A DNA stretch of 34,026 nt, taken from NCBI GenBank assembly GCA_964555935.1, contig CAZKUN010000079.1, positions 1 through 34,026 of the forward strand. The letters run 5' to 3'. Shown one piece after another: positions 1-9,080 of the stretch (the first letter of the stretch is position 1; the number at the start of each line of letters is the position of its first letter). The notes under the pieces were generated by a model, which saw nothing but the letters and a program-made list of their open reading frames with translations, ran no database searches and was not told the DNA's origin. The translations under genes and the position numbers were made by a program. Source of the DNA: CAZKUN01 sp964555935 (GTDB lineage: Bacteria > Armatimonadota > Zipacnadia > Zipacnadales > VGFC01).

Positions 1-587
1 GGAGCGCCCTCGGGGACCACGGTCGGCAACCGCACGAGGGCCTTCGCCGGCGGCCCGGGCTCGATCGCCACGTGTATCGGAGACCCCTCCGGCTCTCGCA
101 CTTCGCCACCGGGCATCTGCACGAAGAACGAGAAGTCCGCGTCCGGCTCGACGACCGGCTGCACCTCGGCCGGCGGCTCGCCCCACGTGGTGTCGCCATA
201 CGTGATGGTGATTTCGTCTCCCGCCGCAAACGCCTCGCCGATCACCTCGAACGTGATCCACCAGCGCTGCATGCAACGCTTGTCACCTGGTCGCTGCTCC
301 TGCCGCGCGTGTGGTTCGAGAAACGCTCCGGTGTCTGTGCGCAGCTCGAACGTCGTGTTCACCGGCTTGTAGTGCAGCCACATCCTGCTGTCGCTCGGAT
401 CCAAATCCCAGAACCGCTTGTGATTGACGAGCGGCGTCTCCCAACCCACTGACGGCAACCCGAGCTTCAGCTTCGCCCCGACGGGCAAGCCCTCGCCGCC
501 CACCGAGTACCTGAACCTCAACGTCACCCGATCGCCCGCGACGAACCGCTCGGGCCTCTCGATGATCTCAAAACGCTCATCACTCAT
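1..587 (-). CDS. DUF3604-like protein, N-terminal part (3' end beyond window)
   Basis: Reading leftward from ATG at 587, an open frame runs without a stop to the window edge, giving about 195 residues of a longer protein. A GAGAGG Shine-Dalgarno sits 7 bases before the ATG. The start reads MSDERFEIIERPERFVAGDR, followed by beta-rich segments such as GDEITITYGDTTWGEPPAEV and EPDADFSFFVQMPGGEV. This style, with a VAGDRVTLRFRYSVG segment and a later DADFSFFV segment, resembles the N-terminal beta-sandwich region of DUF3604 proteins. No signal peptide is seen. The catalytic-looking C-terminal part of that family would lie outside the window, so the family call cannot be confirmed here. It is divergent from the URO-D-like gene at 812. 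Confidence 0.6.
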   Translation of the reverse strand, partial: MSDERFEIIERPERFVAGDRVTLRFRYSVGGEGLPVGAKLKLGLPSVGWETPLVNHKRFWDLDPSDSRMWLHYKPVNTTFELRTDTGAFLEPHARQEQRPGDKRCMQRWWITFEVIGEAFAAGDEITITYGDTTWGEPPAEVQPVVEPDADFSFFVQMPGGEVREPEGSPIHVAIEPGPPAKALVRLPTVVPEGA

Positions 588-608
588 AGGGCGCCTCTCG
601 TTGCCGTC

Positions 609-632
609 GTAGGACAGGCGTCCTCGCCTGTC
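609..632. repeat. GTAG-footed hairpin repeat (REP-like, stem family A)
   Basis: GTAG at 609-612 runs directly into a perfect 8-bp stem, GACAGGCG at 613-620 and CGCCTGTC at 625-632, with a TCCT loop. It lies in the divergent gap between the DUF3604-like gene and the URO-D-like gene. The GTAG-plus-hairpin layout is shared with the RAYT-linked repeats at 24200-24879, but the stem sequence is different. Confidence 0.6.
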
Positions 633-811
633 GCCGTATCCGTCGCCGGCACCATTTCTTCGCCGTTCTTACTGTCTTCGCGTCTTCCCGTTTTCGTTCC
701 GTCGCCGTCCCTCATCCCCAGCCCACCCGTATTCCTCACAAGGCCCTCCCCGCACCTCCGTAGAACCACCCTTCGTCGCCGATGAGCTTGCCACCGGAAC
801 GGAGTCGAACC

Positions 812-1888
812 GTGACCGATAGAGAACGCTTCCTCGCCTGCATGGACTACGAGTCGGTTGACCGCGTGCCATACGGCGTCTGGACCCATGGTTGGCCCGA
901 GACGATCGAACGCTGGATCTCCGAGGGCTACGATCCCGCCGACGAGCCGCTCTTCCCCGAGCGCGACCGCTGGGAGTGGATCGGCGGCTGGTTCTTCCCG
1001 AATCCGCCCTTTGAGCGCGAGGTCATCGAGGAAGACGACCGCACGATCGTCTACGTTAACCATGAGGGCATCGTCATCCGCGAGCGCAAAGATCACCCCT
1101 ATTCGTCGATGCCCCAGTTCGTGCGTTTCCCGGTGGAGACGCCCGACGAGTTTCGCGCGTTCTACCGCGAGCGCATGCAGCCCGATCTCGCCGCCCGCAT
1201 CGGCGAGGACTACGGCCAACTCTTGGCGGCCTACCGCGACCGCGACTTCCCCCTCCTCATCATCTCCGACCGCTGGGGCGGGTTCTTCGGCGCATTGCGC
1301 AATCTCACCGGCGTGGAGTCGCTCTGCATGCTGTTTTACGACGATCCCGCCTTCATCGAGGAGATGATGGACACCACGGCGGATTTCATCATCGCCATGA
1401 TGGGCAAGATCCTCGACCACACGGATATCGACTGCTACGGTTTCTGGGAGGACATGGCGTACAAGACGGGGCCGCTGCTGGGGCCGGAGCAGGTGACCAA
1501 GTTCATGGTGCCGAGGTACAAGCGCGTCGTTGAGTACGTCCGGTCACGCGGCGTCGAGCACATCGCGCTCGATTCCGACGGCGACATTACGAGCCTCATC
1601 CCCTGCTGGATCGACGCGGGCATCAACATCCTCTACCCCTTCGAAGCCCAGTGCGGGATGGACGTGCTTGAGGTCAGGAAGCAGTACGGGAAGGACCTGC
1701 GCATGTGGGGCGGCGTCAACAAGCGCGCGCTCGCCATCGGGCCAGGCGCGATCGACGCCGAACTCGCTCGCGTCCGCCCGCTGATCGAGGAGGGCGGCTA
1801 CGTCCCCGCCCCAGACCACAGCCTCCCACCCGACGTCTCCTTCGACAACTACCGCCACTACATGGAGAAGCTGCTCGATGTGGTCTGA
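812..1888 (+). CDS. URO-D-like (uroporphyrinogen decarboxylase/cobalamin methyltransferase superfamily) protein
   Basis: About 358 residues. The start is GTG at 812, with GGAG at 801-804 and a 7-base spacer; the ATG at 782 has no visible Shine-Dalgarno. The early TDRERFLACMDYESVDRVPY and the late DHSLPPDVSFDNYRHYMEKL segments are typical of the URO-D superfamily. It is unlikely to be hemE itself, because this family is divergent from HemE and often contains methyltransferases such as MtaA/CmuA. The substrate is unknown. Its stop overlaps the start of the glycyl radical enzyme by 11 bases, so the two are probably co-translated. Confidence 0.85.
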   Translation: MTDRERFLACMDYESVDRVPYGVWTHGWPETIERWISEGYDPADEPLFPERDRWEWIGGWFFPNPPFEREVIEEDDRTIVYVNHEGIVIRERKDHPYSSMPQFVRFPVETPDEFRAFYRERMQPDLAARIGEDYGQLLAAYRDRDFPLLIISDRWGGFFGALRNLTGVESLCMLFYDDPAFIEEMMDTTADFIIAMMGKILDHTDIDCYGFWEDMAYKTGPLLGPEQVTKFMVPRYKRVVEYVRSRGVEHIALDSDGDITSLIPCWIDAGINILYPFEAQCGMDVLEVRKQYGKDLRMWGGVNKRALAIGPGAIDAELARVRPLIEEGGYVPAPDHSLPPDVSFDNYRHYMEKLLDVV

Positions 1889-4040
1889 CCAGCCCCCGCC
1901 ACGCATCCAGCACCTCCTCGACGCCCGTCCGCCGACGGGCTTTGAGCGCACGTGGTATCCCAACGGCGCCGACGAGCGCGCCGTGCTGCTGTGGGAGTAT
2001 TTCACTGACCATGAGGACGAGCCTCTGCCACTCCGCCACGCGCGCGGCCTTCGGCATGTGCTGGCGAACGTCCGGATCGCCATCCACGACGACGAATTGC
2101 TCATCGGCGAGGTCGGCCTCGACGACCCCGCCGAGACCCGCCCCGACGATCTCGACCGAGCCCGCGAGTACTGGGGCGAACGAGCGTGGGAGCTTCAGTC
2201 AGAGGTCGACTTCCCGGCCGCCTATCCGGCGATGGCCCATGGGCTCTACCACGGAGGAGCGGGGCGCAATGGCCACACGATCCCCGCCTTCGATGTGCTA
2301 TTGACCGACGGTCTCGACGCTCTCCGAGATCGCGCGGGCGAGGGCACGCCTCAACGCGATGCCATGGCCGAGGCCGTCGGCGCCGCGAGCATGTACGTCG
2401 AGCGCCACGCCGCTCTCGCCCGCGAAATGGGCCGCGACGACATCGCCGATATCTGCGAGTGGGTCGCCCACGAGCCGCCCCGCACATTCCATGGGGCGCT
2501 ACAGCTCCTCTGGTTCGCCCATCTCGCCATCAAGATGGACGACGGCGGAATCGGCCACTCCATCGGGCGCTTCGACCAGTATCTCTGGCCGTTCTACTCG
2601 CGCGATCTCGAACGCGGCCGCATCACCCGCGACGATGCCGCCGAACTGGTCGCCTGTTTCTGGATTAAGCTCAACGCCGAGTGCGACGACATCGCCCACC
2701 TCAGCCTCGGCGGCCAGCACCCAGACGGCTCCGATGCGGCGAACGATCTCAGCGTTCTCTGCCTCCAAGTCGAGCGCTGGATCGGGCGCAAGCAACCCAA
2801 TCTCTCAACCCGCATCCACGCCAACACCTCCGACGACTACTGGCGGGAGATCGCCCGCACGATTTCGTGTGGCGCCGGTCACCCAGCCGTCTTCAACGAT
2901 GACATCATCGTGCCCGGCTTGGTGGATCACGGATTTGATGTCGAGACCGCCCGCGGCTACGCTCAGGTGGGGTGCGTTGAGACGTACCTCCCCGGCCTCG
3001 CCGCGCCGTGGATCGACTGCTATGTGAACCTCGCCAAGTGCCTCGAACTCGCGCTCAACGCGGGCCGAGATCTCTACGATAACGCGCAACTCGGGCCTGT
3101 TACTGACGCCCAGTTCGCCGACTTCGACGCCATCTACGAGGCGTTCGAATCGCAGCTCGCGCGCGCCGTCCATTCGGCGCTCGCTCGCCGCGACGCCTAT
3201 GACGCGCACGTCAGCAACCACGCGCCCGTGCCATTCATCTCGGCGCTCACCCCCGCTTGCCTCGAGCGCGGTCTCGATGCGGTTGAGGGCGCGGAGTTCA
3301 TCCTCACCGGCGCGTATGCAGTCGGACTTGCCACCACCGTCGACAGCCTCGTTGCCATCCGATCGCTGGTCTACGAGGAAGGCCTGCTCGACTTAGACCG
3401 CCTGCTCGCCGCGCTGGCGACCGACTTCACCCGGGATTCTGAAACTCTCGCGCTTTGCGGCAACCGCGCTCCGAAGTACGGGAACGACGACGACGCGGCG
3501 GATGATATCGCGCGGAGAGTCATCGACAGCTACGGCCGCGTGATGCGCGCCTATGAATCGCCATCGCCCAAACAGGTGCACTACGGGATGATCGGCTCAG
3601 TGGTCAGCCACGCCGTCATGGGTCAACGCACGAGCGCGACGCCCAACGGACGGCGCGCTGGAGAATCGCTCAGCGACGGCGGCTCACCCTCGCAGGGCTG
3701 CAACGTGTCCGGCGCGACCGCCACGCTCAACTCGCTCGCGAAGCCGAACTACCGCGCGGTCCCGGGCGGAGCGGCGATCAACCTGCGCCTGACGCCGTCC
3801 GACATCGCGGGCGATGATGGCCTCGCCCGACTTGTCGCATTATTGAAGGGGTACTTTCAAATGGGCGGCGAGCAGCTTCAAGTCAGCGTGACCGATCCCG
3901 ACGAACTTCGCCGCGCGATGCAGCGTCCGGCGGAGCACCGCGATCTCGTCGTCCGCGTCGCGGGCTTCACCGCCTACTTCGTCTCGCTCCCTGACATCCT
4001 CCAACGCGAGATCCTCGCCCGCACCTCAGCCATCTTGTAG
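1878..4040 (+). CDS. Glycyl radical enzyme (PFL-like, GCVE active-site motif)
   Basis: A 720-residue protein starting at ATG 1878 inside the end of the upstream URO-D-like gene. The active-site loop reads GCVE with Cys366 and Glu368. The glycyl radical motif RVAGFTAYF near the C terminus places the radical on Gly696, 24 residues from the end. Cys-x-Glu is characteristic of the GRE eliminases (choline TMA-lyase, glycerol dehydratase and relatives) rather than pyruvate formate-lyase itself. The substrate cannot be named. No radical-SAM activating enzyme is visible in the window. The TAG stop lies in the GTAG foot of a hairpin at 4037. Confidence 0.88.
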   Translation: MWSDQPPPRIQHLLDARPPTGFERTWYPNGADERAVLLWEYFTDHEDEPLPLRHARGLRHVLANVRIAIHDDELLIGEVGLDDPAETRPDDLDRAREYWGERAWELQSEVDFPAAYPAMAHGLYHGGAGRNGHTIPAFDVLLTDGLDALRDRAGEGTPQRDAMAEAVGAASMYVERHAALAREMGRDDIADICEWVAHEPPRTFHGALQLLWFAHLAIKMDDGGIGHSIGRFDQYLWPFYSRDLERGRITRDDAAELVACFWIKLNAECDDIAHLSLGGQHPDGSDAANDLSVLCLQVERWIGRKQPNLSTRIHANTSDDYWREIARTISCGAGHPAVFNDDIIVPGLVDHGFDVETARGYAQVGCVETYLPGLAAPWIDCYVNLAKCLELALNAGRDLYDNAQLGPVTDAQFADFDAIYEAFESQLARAVHSALARRDAYDAHVSNHAPVPFISALTPACLERGLDAVEGAEFILTGAYAVGLATTVDSLVAIRSLVYEEGLLDLDRLLAALATDFTRDSETLALCGNRAPKYGNDDDAADDIARRVIDSYGRVMRAYESPSPKQVHYGMIGSVVSHAVMGQRTSATPNGRRAGESLSDGGSPSQGCNVSGATATLNSLAKPNYRAVPGGAAINLRLTPSDIAGDDGLARLVALLKGYFQMGGEQLQVSVTDPDELRRAMQRPAEHRDLVVRVAGFTAYFVSLPDILQREILARTSAIL

Positions 4041-4060
4041 GAGGGGTTTCAACCCCGACG
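4037..4060. repeat. GTAG-footed hairpin repeat overlapping the GRE stop codon
   Basis: GTAG at 4037-4040, whose TAG is the stop codon of the glycyl radical enzyme, is followed by a GGGGT stem, a TTCA loop and ACCCC at 4043-4056, then GACG. It resembles the other GTAG-plus-hairpin repeats in the window but has a short, different stem. Confidence 0.45.
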
Positions 4061-4086
4061 CCGTTTCGCTCCCCCCAAAACCAACG

Positions 4087-4113
4087 AACCGGGCCGCCAT
4101 GGGCAGCCCGGTT
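4087..4113. terminator. Bidirectional-looking hairpin terminator between convergent genes
   Basis: AACCGGGC at 4087-4094 pairs perfectly with GCCCGGTT at 4106-4113 across an 11-base loop. It lies between the ends of the glycyl radical enzyme (plus) and the Gly-rich gene (minus). On the minus strand the stem is followed by a TTTT tract, so it fits a rho-independent terminator for the Gly-rich gene better than for the plus strand. Confidence 0.5.
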
Positions 4114-4137
4114 CTGTGCTCGATCAGGGATGGACTG

Positions 4138-4494
4138 CTACTGCGCCGGTGCGCCGGGGGCTCCGCCGCCACCGGGGGCTCCCGCCGGGCGCTCGGGCCT
4201 GGGCATCTCGGCCTGGGCCAGAAGCTCCAGCGTGTCAGCATCGAACTTGAAGATATTGTTGCCGCGTACCACAAAGACCGCCTTACCCGAAACAGCAATC
4301 GCCGCGCCACCCATCATCCCGCGCATCCCCCCACCCGGGCCGCCGCCACGCATGCCTTGTCCGCCGCGCCCGCCGCCGCCCCCGAACCCGCCGCCGGGCT
4401 GGGCCGGGGCCTGGGCAACCGCGTAGAGCACGAGTCCACCGAGGATCAGTACCATCATCGCCGCTGCTACAACAGCCATTCGCTTTGAGAACAT
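4138..4494 (-). CDS. Small exported Gly-rich protein
   Basis: About 118 residues from ATG 4494, preceded by AGGAGG with a 9-base spacer; a longer reading frame exists upstream but lacks this RBS. The N terminus MFSKRMAVVAAAMMVLILGG is a signal peptide or membrane anchor. It is followed by a long Gly/Arg/Met-rich stretch, then a short VFVVRGNNIFKFDADTLELL segment that looks like one beta-propeller-type blade, then a Pro/Gly/Ala tail. Similar single-blade segments occur in Planctomycetes proteins. Function is unknown; it is likely cell-surface or periplasmic. Confidence 0.6.
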   Translation of the reverse strand: MFSKRMAVVAAAMMVLILGGLVLYAVAQAPAQPGGGFGGGGGRGGQGMRGGGPGGGMRGMMGGAAIAVSGKAVFVVRGNNIFKFDADTLELLAQAEMPRPERPAGAPGGGGAPGAPAQ

Positions 4495-4636
4495 TGGCTC
4501 GCGCCTCCTGATATTATCGATTCGCCAGGCCACAGCCCCCTGGTTCGCTGCCAGGTAAGTGGGCCGCGCGAGCGATTGGTTACACCCATCATCTGCTGGG
4601 CGTGGGGGATACGACCATCAGGTGAGCGACCGCTCG

Positions 4637-5095
4637 TCAGCTGTGGAAGATGTCGACGATCTCGTCGAGGGCGTGTTGGCGCGTTCGTTCCACATCCAAT
4701 TTCCAATCCCAACCCTCGCGCACCAGCACGAGATTCCGCGTCGGGCTGATCTCCAAGCCCGCGGCGCTCACGGTGATCCGCACCGGGACAACGGCCTCAG
4801 CTCCGGAGCGCTGCGCCTCGAGGACCTCAAACGTGGGCTTCGCCACATCTCGGGCAACCTTGCCGACCGCGAACACCCATGGCAACGACTTGTCCTGGTT
4901 GACGTCGGTCAGCAGCAACCGCATGGCGTCCTGATCATCCGCTTCGAAGGCGACAAGGAGTTCCTGCACGGTCTTCTCAGGGGTGCTCCGGTAGTTGACG
5001 TACCACACGCCGCCAGCCACCAACCCGGCCAACGCCACCAGCCCCAAGAGAATCCCAGCCCGAGACCGCCCCATCGAACCACACCGCAGCATCAT
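4637..5095 (-). CDS. Membrane-anchored protein of unknown function (DUF4878-like fold possible)
   Basis: About 152 residues from ATG 5095, preceded by GGAGG with a 6-base spacer. The N terminus has one hydrophobic segment (about residues 12 to 31, ILLGLVALAGLVAGGVWYVN). The rest, with STPEKTVQELLVAFEADDQD and a WDWKLDVERT end, is reminiscent of small NTF2-like lipoprotein domains, but this is only by pattern. No lipobox cysteine was confirmed. It lies upstream of the Gly-rich gene on the same strand, about 140 bases away. Confidence 0.6.
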   Translation of the reverse strand: MMLRCGSMGRSRAGILLGLVALAGLVAGGVWYVNYRSTPEKTVQELLVAFEADDQDAMRLLLTDVNQDKSLPWVFAVGKVARDVAKPTFEVLEAQRSGAEAVVPVRITVSAAGLEISPTRNLVLVREGWDWKLDVERTRQHALDEIVDIFHS

Positions 5096-5218
5096 GTCAG
5101 GCCTCCGCTTCCTCACAGACTCAACAAGCCGCACCGCCCGCTCGTTTGGGTGCCGCGCCAACTGCCTCCTGCAACATCATTGCCAGGCGACTGGTCAGAC
5201 GCTATTACGGCGTAAATA

Positions 5219-5247
5219 TTGCTTGTTTATGTGTATTATGTTATGTT
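5219..5247 (+). promoter_or_regulatory. AT-rich leader with sigma-70-like promoter for the DUF6361-like/PLD cassette
   Basis: TTGCTT at 5219-5224 and TATGTT at 5242-5247 are separated by 17 bases. They lie in an unusually AT-rich stretch (about 5205 to 5275) in an otherwise GC-rich window, ahead of the start at 5293. The match to consensus is partial. The A+T contrast suggests the cassette is transcribed on its own and may have been acquired. Confidence 0.4.
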
Positions 5248-5292
5248 ACTGCCATACTAAACACTGTAAGTTACGCGAAAGGGGTGGCTGCG

Positions 5293-6945
5293 ATGCCCGA
5301 GACTACGTGCCTACCCCAATGGACAGAACGCATGCGGACATCCAGGAAACTCCGCGATCCCATCGGCCTTGGGAAAGTCCACGACCGCCTGCTGGATCGA
5401 CTCCTCCCAGGACTGACAACACAGACGCACCGCGCGCGGTATTACTCATTCTACCTCTGGGCCCTGAACGACGTTCAACGATCCGAGTCGCCTACCAGTC
5501 GGGATGAGATGGCGCGGGGACTGAGGCGCCGCGAAGCGACGATGGCGGTCGCCTGCGTGGCTCACGATCGAGGCGTAGCGCCCCGGCAGCTCGTCGGCGC
5601 CGCCGGAGCGAAGAAGGCCTGGCGGGAATCCGAAGACAGTATCCTGGTTCCGGTCGACTTCACCCCGCTTCGATGCAACCCGCTGGGCGGATACGGTCAG
5701 TTCTACGCCGGATCGCTCTATCGACTCGGGCTCACGCACACCCCGAACGACCGTCCAGGAGTCGATGAGTTGACGCCCGAGGGGAGATCGATCGCGGACG
5801 CGCTTGGCGTTGAAATCGGGCGAGCGCGCTACGTCACCGGAGGCTACCAGTCGACTGCCGTCTTGCCGAAGCCCATCCTGATCGATCTGGGGTCACGCAT
5901 CTGCCTCTGCCGCGCTCCCAACGAGGAAGCCGCCGACCGCGAGCCACTGCGGGAGTTATTCCTCGCGCTCGGACCCCACGCCACGCCAGACGGCCGTATG
6001 CGGCGCGAGGCGCTGCTGCTGTGCCTGGATGTCATCGCGCGGGCGACCGAACTTGGCAAGCCGATCCCCCTAGCCCGCGCCGACGCGTCCATCGCGAATG
6101 ACGCGGTCTACTATGGACAGATCCACGGTCCGCGCGGGCCGCGCCGGTACAAGGCTCCGCCCGCCCTGCAGACGTGCGCGTCGCGATGGCGTCTGCTGGC
6201 GCTCCACCGACAGTTCTCCCACGCGATGGAGCATGTCCTGGCGGTCGCGCTCGCGGCGGGTAGCGCATCGCCCACGGCGGTGCTCGACCAGGTCGACTGG
6301 CGAAACGTCGCCGGGCGATTCTCCGCCCGCGTGGCCGGCACGGCCGCCGAGCGTCTCGCGCAGTGGATCGAGGGGAAGCCCGGATGCTTGCCACTATCAG
6401 CGGAGGAGAGCCAGGCTTTCGACCGGGGCACCGGCCTCCGATCCAAGGCCTGCGAGGAAACGCTCGTGCGGGCTCTGCGCGCTCCAACCTGTCCCGGTGA
6501 CGCCGTTGCGCTGGCAGTCGAACTACTCGTGGTGCTGCATGCTCGCTTCCAGCACGCGCGGAAGACATCCGAGGCCTGGCGCGAGATTGCCGAGTGGGTG
6601 GGCGATGGGCTGTGGTTCGAGCCTGTCGCGGCTCGGATGGAGGCGTCGATGGTCGCCGGGGAGGGCGCCCGCGCGTTGATGACGGCGCTCGCCCAGTCGG
6701 AGGTAGTCCCGCGGCTGGGGTCGAGGTTGATCGGGCGGGGCCACTCCCCCACCCCATCGCTCCGAGCCCGCGCCCATCAGTCACGCTACCGTCCTCCTTG
6801 GCGTGACGCCAAGATCCAGACGTGCGTGAGCATCCTCCGGGACCTGGGCCTTCTAACGTGCGCGGACGGGATGCTGGGATTGACGCGCGATGGCGTCGCG
6901 TTGAGGAGCGGCCTGATTGATGGATGCCGGAGTGAACGATCTTGA
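5293..6945 (+). CDS. DUF6361-like protein
   Basis: About 550 residues from ATG 5293, preceded by GAAAGGGG; upstream in-frame codons in the AT-rich leader are unlikely to be used. Near the N terminus it reads RDPIGLGKVHDRLLDRLLPG and then RARYYSFYLWALNDV. This closely echoes the RDELGIGTIRDAFADLFFPG and RARYFLF segments I recall from DUF6361 proteins, a family of unknown function. No transmembrane segments or classical nuclease motifs were seen. The stop overlaps the downstream TTG start by 4 bases, so it is coupled to the PLD-superfamily gene. Confidence 0.55.
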   Translation: MPETTCLPQWTERMRTSRKLRDPIGLGKVHDRLLDRLLPGLTTQTHRARYYSFYLWALNDVQRSESPTSRDEMARGLRRREATMAVACVAHDRGVAPRQLVGAAGAKKAWRESEDSILVPVDFTPLRCNPLGGYGQFYAGSLYRLGLTHTPNDRPGVDELTPEGRSIADALGVEIGRARYVTGGYQSTAVLPKPILIDLGSRICLCRAPNEEAADREPLRELFLALGPHATPDGRMRREALLLCLDVIARATELGKPIPLARADASIANDAVYYGQIHGPRGPRRYKAPPALQTCASRWRLLALHRQFSHAMEHVLAVALAAGSASPTAVLDQVDWRNVAGRFSARVAGTAAERLAQWIEGKPGCLPLSAEESQAFDRGTGLRSKACEETLVRALRAPTCPGDAVALAVELLVVLHARFQHARKTSEAWREIAEWVGDGLWFEPVAARMEASMVAGEGARALMTALAQSEVVPRLGSRLIGRGHSPTPSLRARAHQSRYRPPWRDAKIQTCVSILRDLGLLTCADGMLGLTRDGVALRSGLIDGCRSERS

Positions 6946-9033
6946 GGAGACTGCATATCGGCGAGGAACTTACCAACGGTCCGTCCTACGATACCGCGAT
7001 CATCTGCACGTACACGCTTGACCCTGAGTTCGTTGAGACCGAAGCGCTGGTCCGATACGGCGCGCTGCAGGGCTGCAGGTCGATCGCCATCGCCACGGAC
7101 GCGACCACTTACCACAACCTCGCGATGCGTGACGCGTGGCGCCCCGAGTTGCTGAACCGTCAGTACCTGGTCCAGGACGTTCCGGCCGGGAAGCTCTTCC
7201 ACCCGAAGCTGGTATTGCTGGTGAGCGAGGACCGCGGGAAGCTCTTGGTGGGGAGCGCGAACTTCACTCGCGCCGGGTTCGCTGAGAACGCAGAGCTGAT
7301 GACCGCGTTTGTACACGAGCCCGGGCGACCGACTCCGCCTGATGTGTTCGGAGGCGCTTACGCATTCCTGGTCAGAATCGCCCAGCGCGTGCCTGGCACC
7401 ACCTTCGCGCGCCACGTGGCCGAAGCCGCATCGCTGGCCCCATGGCTGCGCGACCGGAAACACGAGTGCAGTCCCTTCGTCCACAACCTCGACCAGCCGC
7501 TCCTGAGCCAGTTGGCGCAGAAGCTCCCCGACGGGCGCGCAGATGAGTTTCTGACCGTGTCGCCATTCTTCGACCGAGACCTGCGCGCGCTCGACGCGGC
7601 CTGCGAGGCGCTCCGCCCGCGCCGCGTCATCATCGTGACGCAAGAGCACGCGACAACGCTGCCTCAGGACGCGCTCGCCCAGTGGCGACGCCGTCATCCT
7701 GACGTGGAACTCGACTTGAAACTGGCTGAGTTTGAGGGCGATGACCGCCATCGCGTGTTGCACGCCAAGCTTCATGTCGGGCGGGTCGGCGACCACTGCG
7801 CGGGCCTGTTCGGCAGCCCCAACTGCACCGCCGCCGCGCTCACCGAAACCGCTGAGATGGGCAACGTGGAATGTGGGTTGCTCCTGCATTGTCCGGCCGC
7901 GGCGGAGATCGACAGACTGCTGGAGCCGCCGTTCATGAGCTTGCGCGACGTCGCGCCTGGCGAGAGCATCCGCACCGCCACGGCCTCACAGCAGACGCGA
8001 TCCCCGAGGCCTGGCATCGGCCTGCACTGGGCGCGAATCGACCCCACGATGCGTCGCCTCACATGCCGCGCCCGAGCGGCCGGCGCGCCAGTGGCTGATG
8101 CGCGTGTCAGGTTGACCGCCCCCCCCAGGCGAAGTGACGCTGCCCATCGCCGAGGAGCTGACGCGAGAGGCTCGCGAGATCCAACTCGATCTGGACGACT
8201 CCGCCCGAGCGCTGCTGGCGGGGCATGCCGTCCTGGTGACCATCGTCGCTGGCGACGATCAGACTTCGGATCGACGCTGGGTCGAGTGTCTGGATCCAGG
8301 CGCGCGCTCAGCACCAGGGGTGAATCCTCCGCGCCAAACCAACGGCGCCCGAGTCGCGGCCCTCGAGACGCTCCTCTCGGGCGCGGAGGTCGAGCCGAGC
8401 GACGAGGCGATCGCCCTGATGCTGGCCGAATGCAGCATCCCGCTGGGGCCGGGATCCGCTCAGATCAAGCCGCGCAAGCGACCTCCGTCCACCGGGGCGC
8501 GACGCGGGGGAAGCGTCGTGTCGGGGGCGCCTGGGTTGCGCGACGCCGTGGACTCGTTCACGCGCCGACACCTCCGCCGCCTGCGAGGACATCTCTCGTC
8601 GCCAGATGCTGACTGCGCGGCGACCTTCATGGGCATTGGCGAGACAATCGCGCGCGTGCTCGCGTGGTATTGGCGCAGAGCTGTCCGGGACATCTGCGAA
8701 CGGGAGGCGCTGTCGGCCGAGGAGTGGCGGCTGTTCCGTGAGGACGCCAACTTCACGCTGAGGCGGTATGCGGAGTTGCCCCCGCTGTTGGCGCGACACT
8801 CGCGCTGGTCGCGGGCGACGGATGTCCTGGTCGAGGCGCATCAGCAACTGCTCGGGGACGTGCGCGACGCGCGACGGAGAGCGCGCGCAACGTGGATGGT
8901 TGCCGCGGCGACGGATCGCCTCGTGCCCGCGACGTTCTTCAGAGGGGACTGCCTGTCCACAGACGAGTGGCCCGCCCTCGAGGCGAGAATGGAGAGGGAG
9001 ATGTCAGCCGCGCGCGACGGACCGGAGTCGTAG
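6942..9033 (+). CDS. PLD-superfamily (HKD) protein, frameshifted at a C8 tract
   Basis: The start is TTG 6942, overlapping the previous stop, with GGAG at 6929-6932. Two HKD-like motifs are visible: FHPKL (His87, Lys89) with GSANFTRAGF at 104-113, and LHAKLHV (His274, Lys276) with GSPNCTAAAL at 291-300, as in PLD-type nucleases or transferases. At the eight C's at 8119-8126 the frame is lost. With seven C's the frame passes smoothly from RVRLTAPP into GEVTLPIAEELT and continues to TAG 9031-9033, giving a product of about 696 residues. Without repair, the first frame reads to 8612 with no resemblance to the family. This could be an assembly error, slippage-based phase variation or real decay. 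Confidence 0.6.
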
Positions 9034-9047
9034 ACCGAGTGTTGGGC

Positions 9048-9080
9048 GTTCGTGGCGCAGGCATTCCTGCCTGCGGCCGT
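9048..9080. repeat. 33-bp hairpin repeat, copy 1 (GGCGCAGGCATTCCTGCC family)
   Basis: A perfect 8-bp stem, CGCAGGCA at 9056-9063 and TGCCTGCG at 9068-9075, with TTCC loop. The same 33 bases recur at 23255-23287 with one mismatch. Copy 1 lies in the 47-base gap between the converging PLD gene and the URO-D-like gene, where it may also act as a transcription barrier. Confidence 0.6.

Noticed and set aside
584..1420. Minus-strand frame over the URO-D-like gene
   Set aside because: Shadow of the plus-strand gene; no domain or RBS.
812..1888. hemE (uroporphyrinogen decarboxylase) for either URO-D-like gene
   Set aside because: Both are divergent superfamily members with no heme-pathway neighbours, and their motifs fit the broader methyltransferase-like group.
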